DNA of 64,000 bases from CALLCD01 sp039196965 (GTDB taxonomy: Bacteria; Pseudomonadota; Alphaproteobacteria; Caulobacterales; Hyphomonadaceae): contig JBCCUK010000017.1 of assembly GCA_039196965.1 (NCBI GenBank), forward strand, positions 1 to 64,000. The letters run 5' to 3'. Both the position numbers and the translations under genes were made by a program. Shown piece after piece: positions 17,130 through 25,151 of this stretch (the stretch's first letter is position 1; every line of letters begins with the position of its first letter). Below the pieces are notes generated by a model. It saw nothing but the letters and a program-made list of their open reading frames with translations. It made no database searches and was not told the DNA's origin.

Positions 17130-18167
17130 CTAGCTTAGCCCTGTGGGAACCGAGACCGGCCCGAGGTTTCTTGCTTTATTAAACTCTCGCATGCGGCCCA
17201 ATACATCGACACCGACTTGGTGGTAAAGATCGAGGAGGTCGACAAGCACCCAGTTTTCGCGAATGAGGTCGCCCTCGACCCGCCAGAAATCAAGGCTGCG
17301 CAGGAGCACTTCCTTTCCCGCCGGGGCGATGCCCATCCATCCGTCCCCTGACAGGGTGAGGCGCATATTCGGCCAGCCGGTCTCGCAGACATAATTGCCT
17401 TCACTGACCCAGTGGGACATGAGATCGCCCATGGCGTCGAGCTTCCGGTCCGGCATGGCGCTGAGGAACGGGATCTGGTGCCAGTTGCGGAAGCCGGAAA
17501 TCCCTCGCGCTGTCCCGATGCCGCAGGGGCCATACCAGTTGAATTGAGGGTGCCAGTATTTATCGAGCTGCATGATTCCAGGATCGGGATTTGCCGGATG
17601 TTTGCAGAGGTCCTCCAGCATGGCGGTGACGATATTATAAGTGTGTGCCCCATCGCCGGAAGCGCTCAGTCCGTCGCCGGTCATCGGGGCCGGCGTGCAC
17701 AGGAACGCCCCAAGCTGTGGGGCCATGGGCCAGACGCCTGCCTGCACCATGAGTTCAGGCACGTCCCAGATGGCCTGCATCTCGGCGATCTTGCCATCCT
17801 CGATACGGAAGAATTCGTGGTAACGCATATGGGCAAGGTGCCCTGTCGGCCGGATGCCGAGGAAGGGCGACAGGAATGTGCCCATATAGTTTCCCATTGT
17901 GCCGATCCAGTCGGTCCCCTCCGGCGTTGTGCCAGCAAGGACGATCATGTCCCGGCGTTCGAGATCCGGCATGGCGGCGCGCAGTGGCGCTATGCAGTTA
18001 TCAAGCAACCCATCGAAGCCGGACAGCGTCCCGAACGGGTGGCACATGTTCAGGTCGGCCTCTGTATGGAAGATACTCCGGATCGCATCGAGGTCCGCTT
18101 GTGCTTCAGTTGTGGCCAGAAAAGTCTGATAAGGTTTGAAAAGCGCTCTTAGATCAACTGGGGTCAC
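17130..18167 (-). CDS. SnoaL-like (NTF2-fold) two-domain protein, paralogue 1
   Basis: 345 residues starting with GTG, supported by GGAGGAG directly upstream on the minus strand. First half: HPFGTLSGFDGLL and GHLAHMRYHEFFRIEDGKI. Second half: FNWYGPCGIGTARG and ENWVLVDLLDLYHQVGVDV. It is paralogous to the gene that follows it. Operator F lies about 100 bp upstream, which links the pair to the LacI-type regulon. An enzyme for isomerisation, cyclisation or dehydration of a pathway intermediate is plausible; substrate and reaction cannot be assigned. Confidence 0.75.
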   Translation of the reverse strand: MTPVDLRALFKPYQTFLATTEAQADLDAIRSIFHTEADLNMCHPFGTLSGFDGLLDNCIAPLRAAMPDLERRDMIVLAGTTPEGTDWIGTMGNYMGTFLSPFLGIRPTGHLAHMRYHEFFRIEDGKIAEMQAIWDVPELMVQAGVWPMAPQLGAFLCTPAPMTGDGLSASGDGAHTYNIVTAMLEDLCKHPANPDPGIMQLDKYWHPQFNWYGPCGIGTARGISGFRNWHQIPFLSAMPDRKLDAMGDLMSHWVSEGNYVCETGWPNMRLTLSGDGWMGIAPAGKEVLLRSLDFWRVEGDLIRENWVLVDLLDLYHQVGVDVLGRMREFNKARNLGPVSVPTGLS

Positions 18168-18267
18168 CCCGCTCCTCCACTCATTTCAGTCGATGGTGTT
18201 AGCATCTGAATGTTCTTTTGGGATAAAGCCCTGATTACTTCTCCCGTAATTCTCGTTTTGCGGATGA

Positions 18268-18283
18268 CTGCATTCGAAGTCAA
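18268..18283. promoter_or_regulatory. Operator F of the LacI-type regulon
   Basis: CTGCATTCGAAGTCAA differs from operators A and D only at the first base. It lies 100 bp upstream of the GTG start of the tandem SnoaL-like operon (minus strand). It is the last copy found and marks the right edge of the regulon. Confidence 0.65.
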
Positions 18284-18390
18284 ATTCTTCTTCGTAGTTG
18301 GTAGCTTGCGGCAGATGTCAAAGGTTAGGTGTCATTGCGTAGGGCGTCATGGACCGTTGTCTCGCGGCGAACTAATTTTCGAAGAATTTT

Positions 18391-19125
18391 TCAGATTATC
18401 AGGTCGTCTTCTACCAATGAGGGCTGGAATTCTTTCTTTGGTAGAAGGCGGAACCGAGTTCCCTCAATTTTAGCAGCTCGTATTCTGTCATATCGGAATA
18501 TCCGTGGTGCCTTTCTCAGATGATCGAAGGCGATGACATACCAGACGGGGTACTTCAGCAGGAGAAAGTGAGGTTCGATCAGCCGCTCAGATGTGACCCC
18601 GTCCTCTCGGTGATATCGTATCTCCAGCGTTTCCTGGTCGATGAACGATTTGTGCAGTTTTTGAACGATCCCTTCAGGTGGGGCGGCAACACCTACCTGG
18701 ACATATGTCGATGCCGTGACGCCAATCAGTATCCGCGATTTCAGCTGATTTACCTTGTGGCGCTTCTCCGGCGAGAAGGAAGCAACCAACTGTCGCCGGA
18801 CCGAAGCAAGATTGCCCAGGAAAATAGGCGAGTTCATCTTCTCGGCTACGGCAATGCTGATGAGTAGGTCGACCGCCTCCGCGTAGCCCAGGTTCAGTCG
18901 GCCCACCCCCCAGTTTCGATCAAGCCGGACGCCGCCGCCGCGCCCTCGATCAGCGTCGATCTGCATACCCTGTTCACGCATGAGCGACAAATCTCGTGCA
19001 ATCGTGCGCATGCTGACGCCGTGCTGGAGCGCTAAATCCTTAATAGTACAATGCTCTTCTTGCTTCATTTGGACAGCAAGCAGCTCTAACCGCTTTAACC
19101 TGCCATTTGCGCCTGCTCGTTCCAT
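18391..19125 (-). CDS. WYL-domain transcriptional regulator (DeoR-type HTH)
   Basis: 244 residues. The N-terminal winged helix-turn-helix (CTIKDLALQHGVSMRTIARD, about 26-45) is followed by a WYL domain with its signature region PVWYVIAFDH and RIFRYDRI. WYL proteins sense small ligands or nucleic acids and regulate nearby genes. It is divergent from a VOC-family gene; the 139-bp gap carries a 10-bp inverted repeat right before this gene's start, a likely autoregulatory operator. There is no TTCGAA operator here, so it looks independent of the LacI-type cluster. Confidence 0.88.
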   Translation of the reverse strand: MERAGANGRLKRLELLAVQMKQEEHCTIKDLALQHGVSMRTIARDLSLMREQGMQIDADRGRGGGVRLDRNWGVGRLNLGYAEAVDLLISIAVAEKMNSPIFLGNLASVRRQLVASFSPEKRHKVNQLKSRILIGVTASTYVQVGVAAPPEGIVQKLHKSFIDQETLEIRYHREDGVTSERLIEPHFLLLKYPVWYVIAFDHLRKAPRIFRYDRIRAAKIEGTRFRLLPKKEFQPSLVEDDLII

Positions 19126-19131
19126 GCAAGA

Positions 19132-19154
19132 AATATGACATAAAATGTCATATT
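19132..19154. promoter_or_regulatory. Inverted repeat between WYL regulator and VOC gene
   Basis: AATATGACAT (19132-19141) and ATGTCATATT (19145-19154) are perfect inverted arms separated by AAA. The repeat starts 7 bp upstream of the WYL regulator ATG and lies 111 bp before the VOC gene. It is the best candidate operator for the WYL protein. Confidence 0.6.
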
Positions 19155-19264
19155 ATTGAATAGAAGCGACCTGCGAAACGTGAATTGGGAGTTGGCGGTC
19201 TGCCCCAGCCCGATCAATGAAAACCGCGGAAATAAAAGCAATACCCCTGCCAAGGAGATCGCCG

Positions 19265-19621
19265 ATGAAAATGAATTACTTTGTCGTTGGTACAAATAAC
19301 ATGAATGCAGCAGCGTCATTCTATGATGCGCTTTTCGAGAATCTGGGCGTGGACCGCGTCGCCCCCTCTGACCGGATGACCTATTGGTTAGGAGAAGACT
19401 TCGCATTCGCTGCCGCGACACCTTTTGACAAGAAGCCTGCGACTAGGGGAAATGGAACGATGGTTGGCTTTAGCGTTCGATCCGCTGAAGAAGTTGAAAG
19501 GCTTCATCACCTGTCGATCACGCTTGGCGGCACCTGCGAGGGTATGCCAAATCAGCGAGGGCCTCGTTTTTCTGCCTATGTGAGAGACTTGGATGGAAAT
19601 AAGCTGTGCTTCTCTGATTAG
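19265..19621 (+). CDS. VOC-family (glyoxalase/bleomycin-resistance fold) protein
   Basis: 118 residues; ATG at 19265 chosen because AAGGAGATC precedes it at 19252-19260. It begins MKMNYFVVGTNNMNAAASFY and ends RDLDGNKLCFSD, the paired beta-alpha-beta halves and terminal DGNKL segment of small VOC proteins. Family members bind a metal and act as glyoxalases, dioxygenases or resistance proteins. The specific reaction is not readable. Its divergent WYL regulator is the likely controller. Confidence 0.82.
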   Translation: MKMNYFVVGTNNMNAAASFYDALFENLGVDRVAPSDRMTYWLGEDFAFAAATPFDKKPATRGNGTMVGFSVRSAEEVERLHHLSITLGGTCEGMPNQRGPRFSAYVRDLDGNKLCFSD

Positions 19622-19810
19622 AGGAGTACCGCGCCAGATTGCGAAAATGCAATATAGCCGCCGCGCAAAGCGGATTTGGTTCACATAGTAGACTCAGAAA
19701 TCTTTGGGTTCAGTTAGGTCATTCGCTGCAAGACGAATAATACGCCATTTTTCCAGTTTCAGGTTATGACGTACCGGTCAAACTCGTCTGACGTTTGCTA
19801 CATGAAAGAC

Positions 19811-19887
19811 TGGCGGTCCGAGGAGGATTCGAACCCCCGACCCCTTGATTCGTAGTCAAGTACTCTATCCAGCTGAGCTATCGGACC
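19811..19887 (-). tRNA. tRNA-Arg (anticodon ACG)
   Basis: The minus strand reads GGTCCGATAGCTCAG...GGTTCGAATCC...CGGACCGCCA. All four stems pair: acceptor GGTCCGA with TCGGACC, anticodon stem CTTGA/TCAAG around loop CTACGAA, and a T arm with TTCGAAT. The anticodon is ACG (read as ICG after editing), for CGN arginine codons. The 3-prime CCA is encoded. No attachment-site duplication or integrase was seen beside it. Confidence 0.95.
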
Positions 19888-20094
19888 TGCCAGTGAGCGG
19901 CGACACATAGCGCCGGGCGGCGACGCTGACAAGCCATGATCTTCGTCGAAACCCACCAATCTTGCAGATAGGTTACTGCAGTGAATTCGACTGCAAATCG
20001 ATCCAGAGACTCGACAAACTCGACGCAAAGAGCGCATACTCGCTGAATAAGGGCATTGGGTGCTTCACGCCCGCAAAAAGAGAGAGAACGAGCG

Positions 20095-20286
20095 ATGGCG
20101 ACCGAGCTCAGCCATGAGCTGCGCATTGATATTCCGCCCGATCAGCAAGACGCCTATGTCGAAGCTGTGCGTAGTGGACGTGTGGCGGATCTTAAAGCCA
20201 TCCTCCTTGAAGCGGCCAATGAAAATCAGAGGCAGATGATTGAAGAGATCCTGCCGCCCGATCTCGTTGACTCGGACGATTTCTAG
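20095..20286 (+). CDS. Small acidic hypothetical protein
   Basis: 63 residues from an ATG preceded by AGAGAG. The product is helical and acidic, with ELRIDIPPDQQDAYVEAVRSG in the middle and an Asp-rich end (LVDSDDF). No signal peptide or membrane segment. No family recognised. Its stop shares the bases CTAG (20283-20286) with the convergent S58 peptidase stop, which suggests a real coding end. Moderate confidence only. Confidence 0.5.
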   Translation: MATELSHELRIDIPPDQQDAYVEAVRSGRVADLKAILLEAANENQRQMIEEILPPDLVDSDDF

Positions 20287-21275
20287 GTAAGGCTCTTTGC
20301 TATATTGCTGGTATAAACGCCCCGTGCGATCGCACGGGCGAGGGTGGAGGCCGCTAACTCTCCAAGCCGAGCTATACCAAGCGGCCGAGGCTCCGGCAGT
20401 GCCTGCTTTCCAGTCGACAGCACGAACACAGCGTCGCCGTCAAATGGCGCAAAGACCGGTCGGATCGCGCGGGAAAATCCGGAAAGCGCCATCTGGGCAA
20501 CACGTTTTGCCTCACCAACGCCAAGCGCGGCATCCGTGGCAATACAGGCTATTGTCGTATTCTGACCCGGTTGAGGATTGACCTTTGCTGAGCCCCAGTC
20601 CTCTGCATCGGCGGCATAATCGGCCGGTGGCCGGGCCCCACCAAACTCACCTTCAATCTCGTAGGGCCATGCCCAGAAACAGTCCGTACCGGGCATGTAG
20701 ACCGATCCAAAGCAGTTTACCGCAGCCAGTGCGCCCACGCTGATTCCTTCATTGGTGACAATGCTCGCCGAGCCGAGACCGCCAGCATGCCGTCCGGCAA
20801 GGGCACCAAACCCAGCCCCGGCGCGGCCGAGGGCAAGCTCTGCGGATGCATTGTCGAAAGCCGCTCGGCCGAGCGCAGGATAGGGGCTCTCCTCCCATCC
20901 TTTATCGCCGCCATTGGCGAGGTCATAGAGGATCGCCGCAGGGACAATCGGCGTTTTCGGTACGCCCGGTGCGTCCATCAGGCCATAGCCGCGTCCGGCC
21001 GCCTTCAGGCCAGCCACGACACCGTCCGCTGCCCCGAGGCCGAAAGCGCTGCCGCCGGAAAGGCAGATCGCATCGACAGCTTCGACCAGCATATCTGCTC
21101 GGAGAAGATCGGTTTCACGCGTACCAGGTCCGCCCCCTGCCACAGCCACTGCCGCCGTTGCCGGCGTCTCGGCGAGAATCACGGTTGTTCCTGTTTTTGT
21201 GTCGCTATTTTGGGCGTTTCCGACCAAAATGCCACTTATGTCGGTGATCAGGTTGCGGGGGCCGGGCTTCGCCAT
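20283..21275 (-). CDS. S58-family (DmpA/P1) self-processing aminopeptidase
   Basis: 330 residues from the ATG at 21275; the frame stays open upstream, but the homologous start is MAKPGPRNLITDI. It opens with ITDISGILVGNA and CLSGGSAFGLGAADGV, both family landmarks. The self-cleavage point is QNTT, predicted between Asn239 and Thr240, leaving Thr as N-terminal nucleophile as in ThnT; DmpA itself uses Ser. Family members are L-aminopeptidases, D-esterases or beta-peptidyl aminopeptidases. No signal peptide, so cytoplasmic. It is divergent from the gamma-glutamyltranspeptidase gene across 73 bp. Confidence 0.9.
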   Translation of the reverse strand: MAKPGPRNLITDISGILVGNAQNSDTKTGTTVILAETPATAAVAVAGGGPGTRETDLLRADMLVEAVDAICLSGGSAFGLGAADGVVAGLKAAGRGYGLMDAPGVPKTPIVPAAILYDLANGGDKGWEESPYPALGRAAFDNASAELALGRAGAGFGALAGRHAGGLGSASIVTNEGISVGALAAVNCFGSVYMPGTDCFWAWPYEIEGEFGGARPPADYAADAEDWGSAKVNPQPGQNTTIACIATDAALGVGEAKRVAQMALSGFSRAIRPVFAPFDGDAVFVLSTGKQALPEPRPLGIARLGELAASTLARAIARGVYTSNIAKSLT

Positions 21276-21348
21276 AAAACAAGTCTTTCGCTTCTGTGAG
21301 GCTCTTCTTATGGTGCCGCAGAGTTTGAGCCAAGCCGGAGAGAAATGA

Positions 21349-23106
21349 ATGCGCATTTTTGCAAGCCTGATGGCGTCCACGCTGTTCGCAGCCTGTCTTG
21401 CAGAGGAAACCGCGCCGGAGCCTGTCGCAGAGGTCGTGGAGGCGGTCGAGAAAGCAGCAGGCTGGACAAAAGGCGGCATGGTGGCGGCCGCCGACCCAAG
21501 GGCGGTTGAGGCGGGGCTCGAAGTTCTGCGAGCCGGCGGTCATGCCGTGGATGCAGCCATAGCAGTTCATGCGGTGCTCGGCCTTGTGGAGCCGCAAAGC
21601 TCCGGCATTGGCGGCGGTGCGTTCATGGTGGTTTATGAGCGTGAAAGCGGCGATCTCACAGTGTTTGACGGCCGCGAAACCGCTCCTGCGGCGGTAACAC
21701 CTGATCTGTTCATAAAAGATGGCGAAGTACTCGGCTTCATCGATGCCTGGCAATCTGGCCGGTCCGTCGGCGTGCCGGGTCAGATCGCACTTTATCAGGC
21801 GGCCCACAATGAATTCGGGCTGGCGGAGTGGCCGAGCCTTTTCGATGAGGGCATTCGCCTGGCAGAGGAGGGCTTCGCAGTATCACCGCGCCTTGCAGCG
21901 CTGCTTGCCAATGAGCGGTTGCGTGACGCGGTTCAACTTGACGATAATCCTGATACAGCGGCTTACTTCTATCCGGATGGTGCACCTCTTGCCGAAGGGC
22001 AGGTGCGCGACAATCCGGACTACGCCGCCACCCTGCGTGCGGTGGCCGAGAACGGCCCGTCTGCTTTCTACACAGGACCCATAGCTGAGGCCATCGTCGC
22101 AGCTGCCGCCGCAGCGCCAGAAGGCAGCACCATGACGCTGGAAGACCTTGAATCATATGAGGTAAAACAGCGTCCTGCGCTTTGTGGAACGTTCCGTACA
22201 TATCGTATTTGCTCCGCCCCGCCACCCTCTTCCGGTGGCATCACACAGAATATGATTATGGGGCTGTATGATCGGTTTTTACCGGAGGGAGAGGTACCGG
22301 AGGATGAGAAAGTGGTCACCCTGGTGGAAGCCCAGCGCCTCACCTATGCTGACCGGGATCACTACGTCGCCGACGCCGATTTCGTCGCTGTGCCGAGTGA
22401 GGACCTGATCAATCCGGTATACCTCGATGCCCGCATGGGCGAGGCCGTATTGCCGGGCGCAACCCCGCAGCCGGGAGACCCCGGAGAAGTGCTTGGCCGA
22501 GGCTCGATTATTGACCGATGGGGTCGCGACACGACTGAGGATGCTCCCGGAACGACACATATTTCCATTGTAGATCAGAATGGTAATGCCGTATCTATGA
22601 CCGCGACGGTAGAAGCGGCGTTCGGCTCTTCGCGCTGGGCGGCAGGGTTTCTGCTCAATAATGAGCTGACCGATTTCGCCCGCCAGCCGGAGCTGAACGG
22701 CAAGCCGGTGGCCAACGCACCGGCGGGCGGCAAGCGGCCCCGGTCTTCCATGTCACCAACCATTGTGTTCGACGAAGCAGGCAATCTCTTTATGGTGACG
22801 GGCTCACCGGGTGGTAATTCCATTATTGCTTATACGGTGAAGACGCTGGCCGGCGTGCTCGACTGGGGCATGACAGCTCAAGAGGCAGCTGATTTTCCAA
22901 ACATCATTGCCCGAGGCGAGTCTGTCGGTGTCGAAGTGGATCGCGGCGACGGGCAACGCCTTGCCGATATGCTGAAGGAGCGCGGTTACAATGTGCAGGA
23001 GCGGCGCGGAGAGAATTCCGGTCTGCATGTGATTGTGGTGCGTGAGGACGGGCTGGAAGGGGCTGCTGACCCGCGAAGGGAAGGCATCGCTCTCGCCGTG
23101 GAGTAG
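21349..23106 (+). CDS. ggt: Gamma-glutamyltranspeptidase, lipoprotein form
   Basis: 585 residues. An N-terminal lipobox (LFAAC, Cys16) predicts a lipid-anchored periplasmic enzyme rather than the usual soluble form. GGMVAAADPRAVEAG begins the large subunit. The autocleavage Thr is predicted at 402 (GTTHISIVD), followed by GNAVSMTATVEAAFGS, and the small subunit has RPRSSMSPT and TGSPGG. The enzyme hydrolyses or transfers the gamma-glutamyl group of glutathione and related peptides. Family identity is firm; substrate preference is open. It shares a short promoter region with the S58 peptidase. Confidence 0.92.
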   Translation: MRIFASLMASTLFAACLAEETAPEPVAEVVEAVEKAAGWTKGGMVAAADPRAVEAGLEVLRAGGHAVDAAIAVHAVLGLVEPQSSGIGGGAFMVVYERESGDLTVFDGRETAPAAVTPDLFIKDGEVLGFIDAWQSGRSVGVPGQIALYQAAHNEFGLAEWPSLFDEGIRLAEEGFAVSPRLAALLANERLRDAVQLDDNPDTAAYFYPDGAPLAEGQVRDNPDYAATLRAVAENGPSAFYTGPIAEAIVAAAAAAPEGSTMTLEDLESYEVKQRPALCGTFRTYRICSAPPPSSGGITQNMIMGLYDRFLPEGEVPEDEKVVTLVEAQRLTYADRDHYVADADFVAVPSEDLINPVYLDARMGEAVLPGATPQPGDPGEVLGRGSIIDRWGRDTTEDAPGTTHISIVDQNGNAVSMTATVEAAFGSSRWAAGFLLNNELTDFARQPELNGKPVANAPAGGKRPRSSMSPTIVFDEAGNLFMVTGSPGGNSIIAYTVKTLAGVLDWGMTAQEAADFPNIIARGESVGVEVDRGDGQRLADMLKERGYNVQERRGENSGLHVIVVREDGLEGAADPRREGIALAVE

Positions 23107-23210
23107 GGGGCGGGTAAACGACATTCCGAATGAACGGGCTTTGCCGGTCCGCCATAAATGCGCCGATTGGCTTAAGCTCTTTTTAGATCTGCTATGGCAA
23201 TCTAGCCCTC

Positions 23211-23699
23211 ATGAAGATTGCCGATCAGACCCATGAGCGCCTGGTCCTCTGGGATCGGCCGATCCTTTTCCTCATCATGACTATATGTATGACAGGGTCT
23301 GCTTCATATGGTGCGATTGTGGGACCCGATGATATCGGCATGGCAACGCGGATATTCCTGTTTGTGCTTGCAGTGGGTCTAATTGCCCTCATGTATACGA
23401 GAATCCCTATTCAGCGTTTGGTGTTTGACCGGCAGGCTGGGCGGATATGGCGGACGCGGTGGCAACTCGGGCTCCGCAAAGAAGACTATATGGATCTGTC
23501 AAGGCTAACCGCCATTCATCAAAGGGCGGATCGTCTAGGTGAACGAACGCCATCGTATTACGTAGCTTTTGAGTATACGTCCGAAGACGGATCAATAGAG
23601 ACTGAGCGCCTGAGCACGACATCAACCGGTCACCGGCATGATCGGATGATCGAGATCCTGAGTGAGTGGCTGACCCGGCCGGACAGACGAGCCGCCTAG
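23211..23699 (+). CDS. Hypothetical two-helix membrane protein
   Basis: 162 residues. Two hydrophobic helices (about 17-38 and 46-64) are followed by a hydrophilic domain rich in Arg and aromatic residues (FDRQAGRIWRTRWQLGLR, YYVAFEYTSEDG). The alternating pattern after residue 70 suggests a small beta-rich cytoplasmic domain. No family recognised. It stands 104 bp after ggt and converges on the sensor kinase gene, so a functional link to either is not indicated. Confidence 0.7.
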   Translation: MKIADQTHERLVLWDRPILFLIMTICMTGSASYGAIVGPDDIGMATRIFLFVLAVGLIALMYTRIPIQRLVFDRQAGRIWRTRWQLGLRKEDYMDLSRLTAIHQRADRLGERTPSYYVAFEYTSEDGSIETERLSTTSTGHRHDRMIEILSEWLTRPDRRAA

Positions 23700-23708
23700 G
23701 GAGTATTT

Positions 23709-25106
23709 CTAACCTGGAAGGAACACGATAAAACTCGTGCCTTCCGAGCCAGTGTTTTCAAGTTTGATATCGCCGCCCATAACGCGGGCAAGGTCGCGGG
23801 CAATCGTAAGGCCAAGGCCTGTGCCGCCTTCGGCCACGCTGCCGGAAAAAGCCCTGAAAAGGTTTGCCTGTGCCTTTTGCGGCATGCCCGGGCCATTGTC
23901 GCTGAGGCGGAGGCCTTCTTTGCAGCATTCGACACAGACGCAGCCCTCGTCACCCTTTGCTTCGAGCGTGGCCTGACCCGCATTGCGCAGGAGGTTGGTG
24001 ACGATGCGGTGAAGATGATCTGGATCGACCTCGGCCATACGCTCCTCGGGAACCTCGTTCTTCCATTGGAGGGCTTCCCGGCCCGACAGAGCCTCGTTCG
24101 CGGCTTCTTCCACGGCTTCGCGAAGGTTTACCGTCTGGAAGACAGGTTTCGGTGTCTCCGCCTTGCCATATTGCAGAGTGTTCTGGGTCAGGTTGATCGC
24201 TCGCTCGAGAGCCCGTTCGAGGCGGGGCAGTGCCTTTTGAACCCGGGGGTCGTCCGACATGGATAACCCATCGGACACGAGCTGGGCCGCCGCGAGGGAA
24301 TTGCGGAGGTCGTGATTGATCTTGGCAACAGCTTCCCCTAGGCGCGCAAGACGCTGGCGCTCCCGAAAGGCGTCGGAGACGACCTGTTCCATATCGGCGA
24401 GGGCGTTTTGGGCGAGGCCGATTTCATCGCGTCGTTCCGAGCGATCCTGTTGCGGGCTGATCTTGCTCGGATCCTGGCTGAATCGGAGGATCGCTTCGGT
24501 GACGGTGCGCATCGGGTCAACGACGAGGCGCACCAGAACCAGATAGACGAGGCTACCGGCAAACACAGCTATGAGAAGGGACAGGCCGATAATCCGGTGG
24601 CTGAAACTGCTGAGCTCCTGCCGAAGCGGAAGTTCCGGTACGAGAACCTCGATGATGAAACCTTCCTGATTGCTTTCATCAAGAATGCGCAGCGTGAGGT
24701 CATCAGGGCTGAAGATTGTCGCAGCGGTATGACCAAGACGAGCGAAGTAGCCATCACCGCCGGTGGTCAGATCGATGCTGCGCATGGGGCCGCCCACGGG
24801 CACGTCCGGTGCCAGAAGGAGCTGGCGGATGCCGCCGCCGAGTTCGGCCACTGTCATAACGCCGGCATTTTCGAGCAGCTGCTCAGCCAGCTCTTCGGAC
24901 ACGCGCTGGCTCGGTGCCGCTTCCAGGGCGAGGGCAGCGATCCGCGCAGCCTGGGTGCGCTCATTCAACCAAGCATCCCGCCGGCTAATCGCCGACGGGA
25001 TAAAAATGATAAGCTCGATGAGCAGAACTGCGCCGATCGTCAAAGCAAGGAGCTTGACGGACAGGCTATCCCGCCAACCCGTGCTGTTTGGTTCAGACAG
25101 CGCCAT
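23709..25106 (-). CDS. Sensor histidine kinase (orphan)
   Basis: 465 residues. A membrane helix (about 18-41), a periplasmic domain of about 130 residues, a second helix (about 172-195) and a HAMP-like linker lead to the kinase core. The phosphoacceptor is His265 in KINHDLRNS. The ATPase domain has IVTNLLRNAGQA (N box), LSDNGPGMP and GGTGLGLTIARDL. No response regulator gene is nearby, so the partner is encoded elsewhere. It is the last gene of the DUF547-VTT-flavoprotein run, 45 bp after the flavoprotein, and may report on that system. Confidence 0.9.
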   Translation of the reverse strand: MALSEPNSTGWRDSLSVKLLALTIGAVLLIELIIFIPSAISRRDAWLNERTQAARIAALALEAAPSQRVSEELAEQLLENAGVMTVAELGGGIRQLLLAPDVPVGGPMRSIDLTTGGDGYFARLGHTAATIFSPDDLTLRILDESNQEGFIIEVLVPELPLRQELSSFSHRIIGLSLLIAVFAGSLVYLVLVRLVVDPMRTVTEAILRFSQDPSKISPQQDRSERRDEIGLAQNALADMEQVVSDAFRERQRLARLGEAVAKINHDLRNSLAAAQLVSDGLSMSDDPRVQKALPRLERALERAINLTQNTLQYGKAETPKPVFQTVNLREAVEEAANEALSGREALQWKNEVPEERMAEVDPDHLHRIVTNLLRNAGQATLEAKGDEGCVCVECCKEGLRLSDNGPGMPQKAQANLFRAFSGSVAEGGTGLGLTIARDLARVMGGDIKLENTGSEGTSFIVFLPG

Positions 25107-25151
25107 CGCCCGCGGAACCTTTAAATTACAATGCCCGAAACTGGGGGTAAA

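Noticed and set aside
19811..19887. tRNA gene as an integration site for a mobile island
   Set aside because: No integrase and no repeat of the tRNA 3-prime end was seen on either side.
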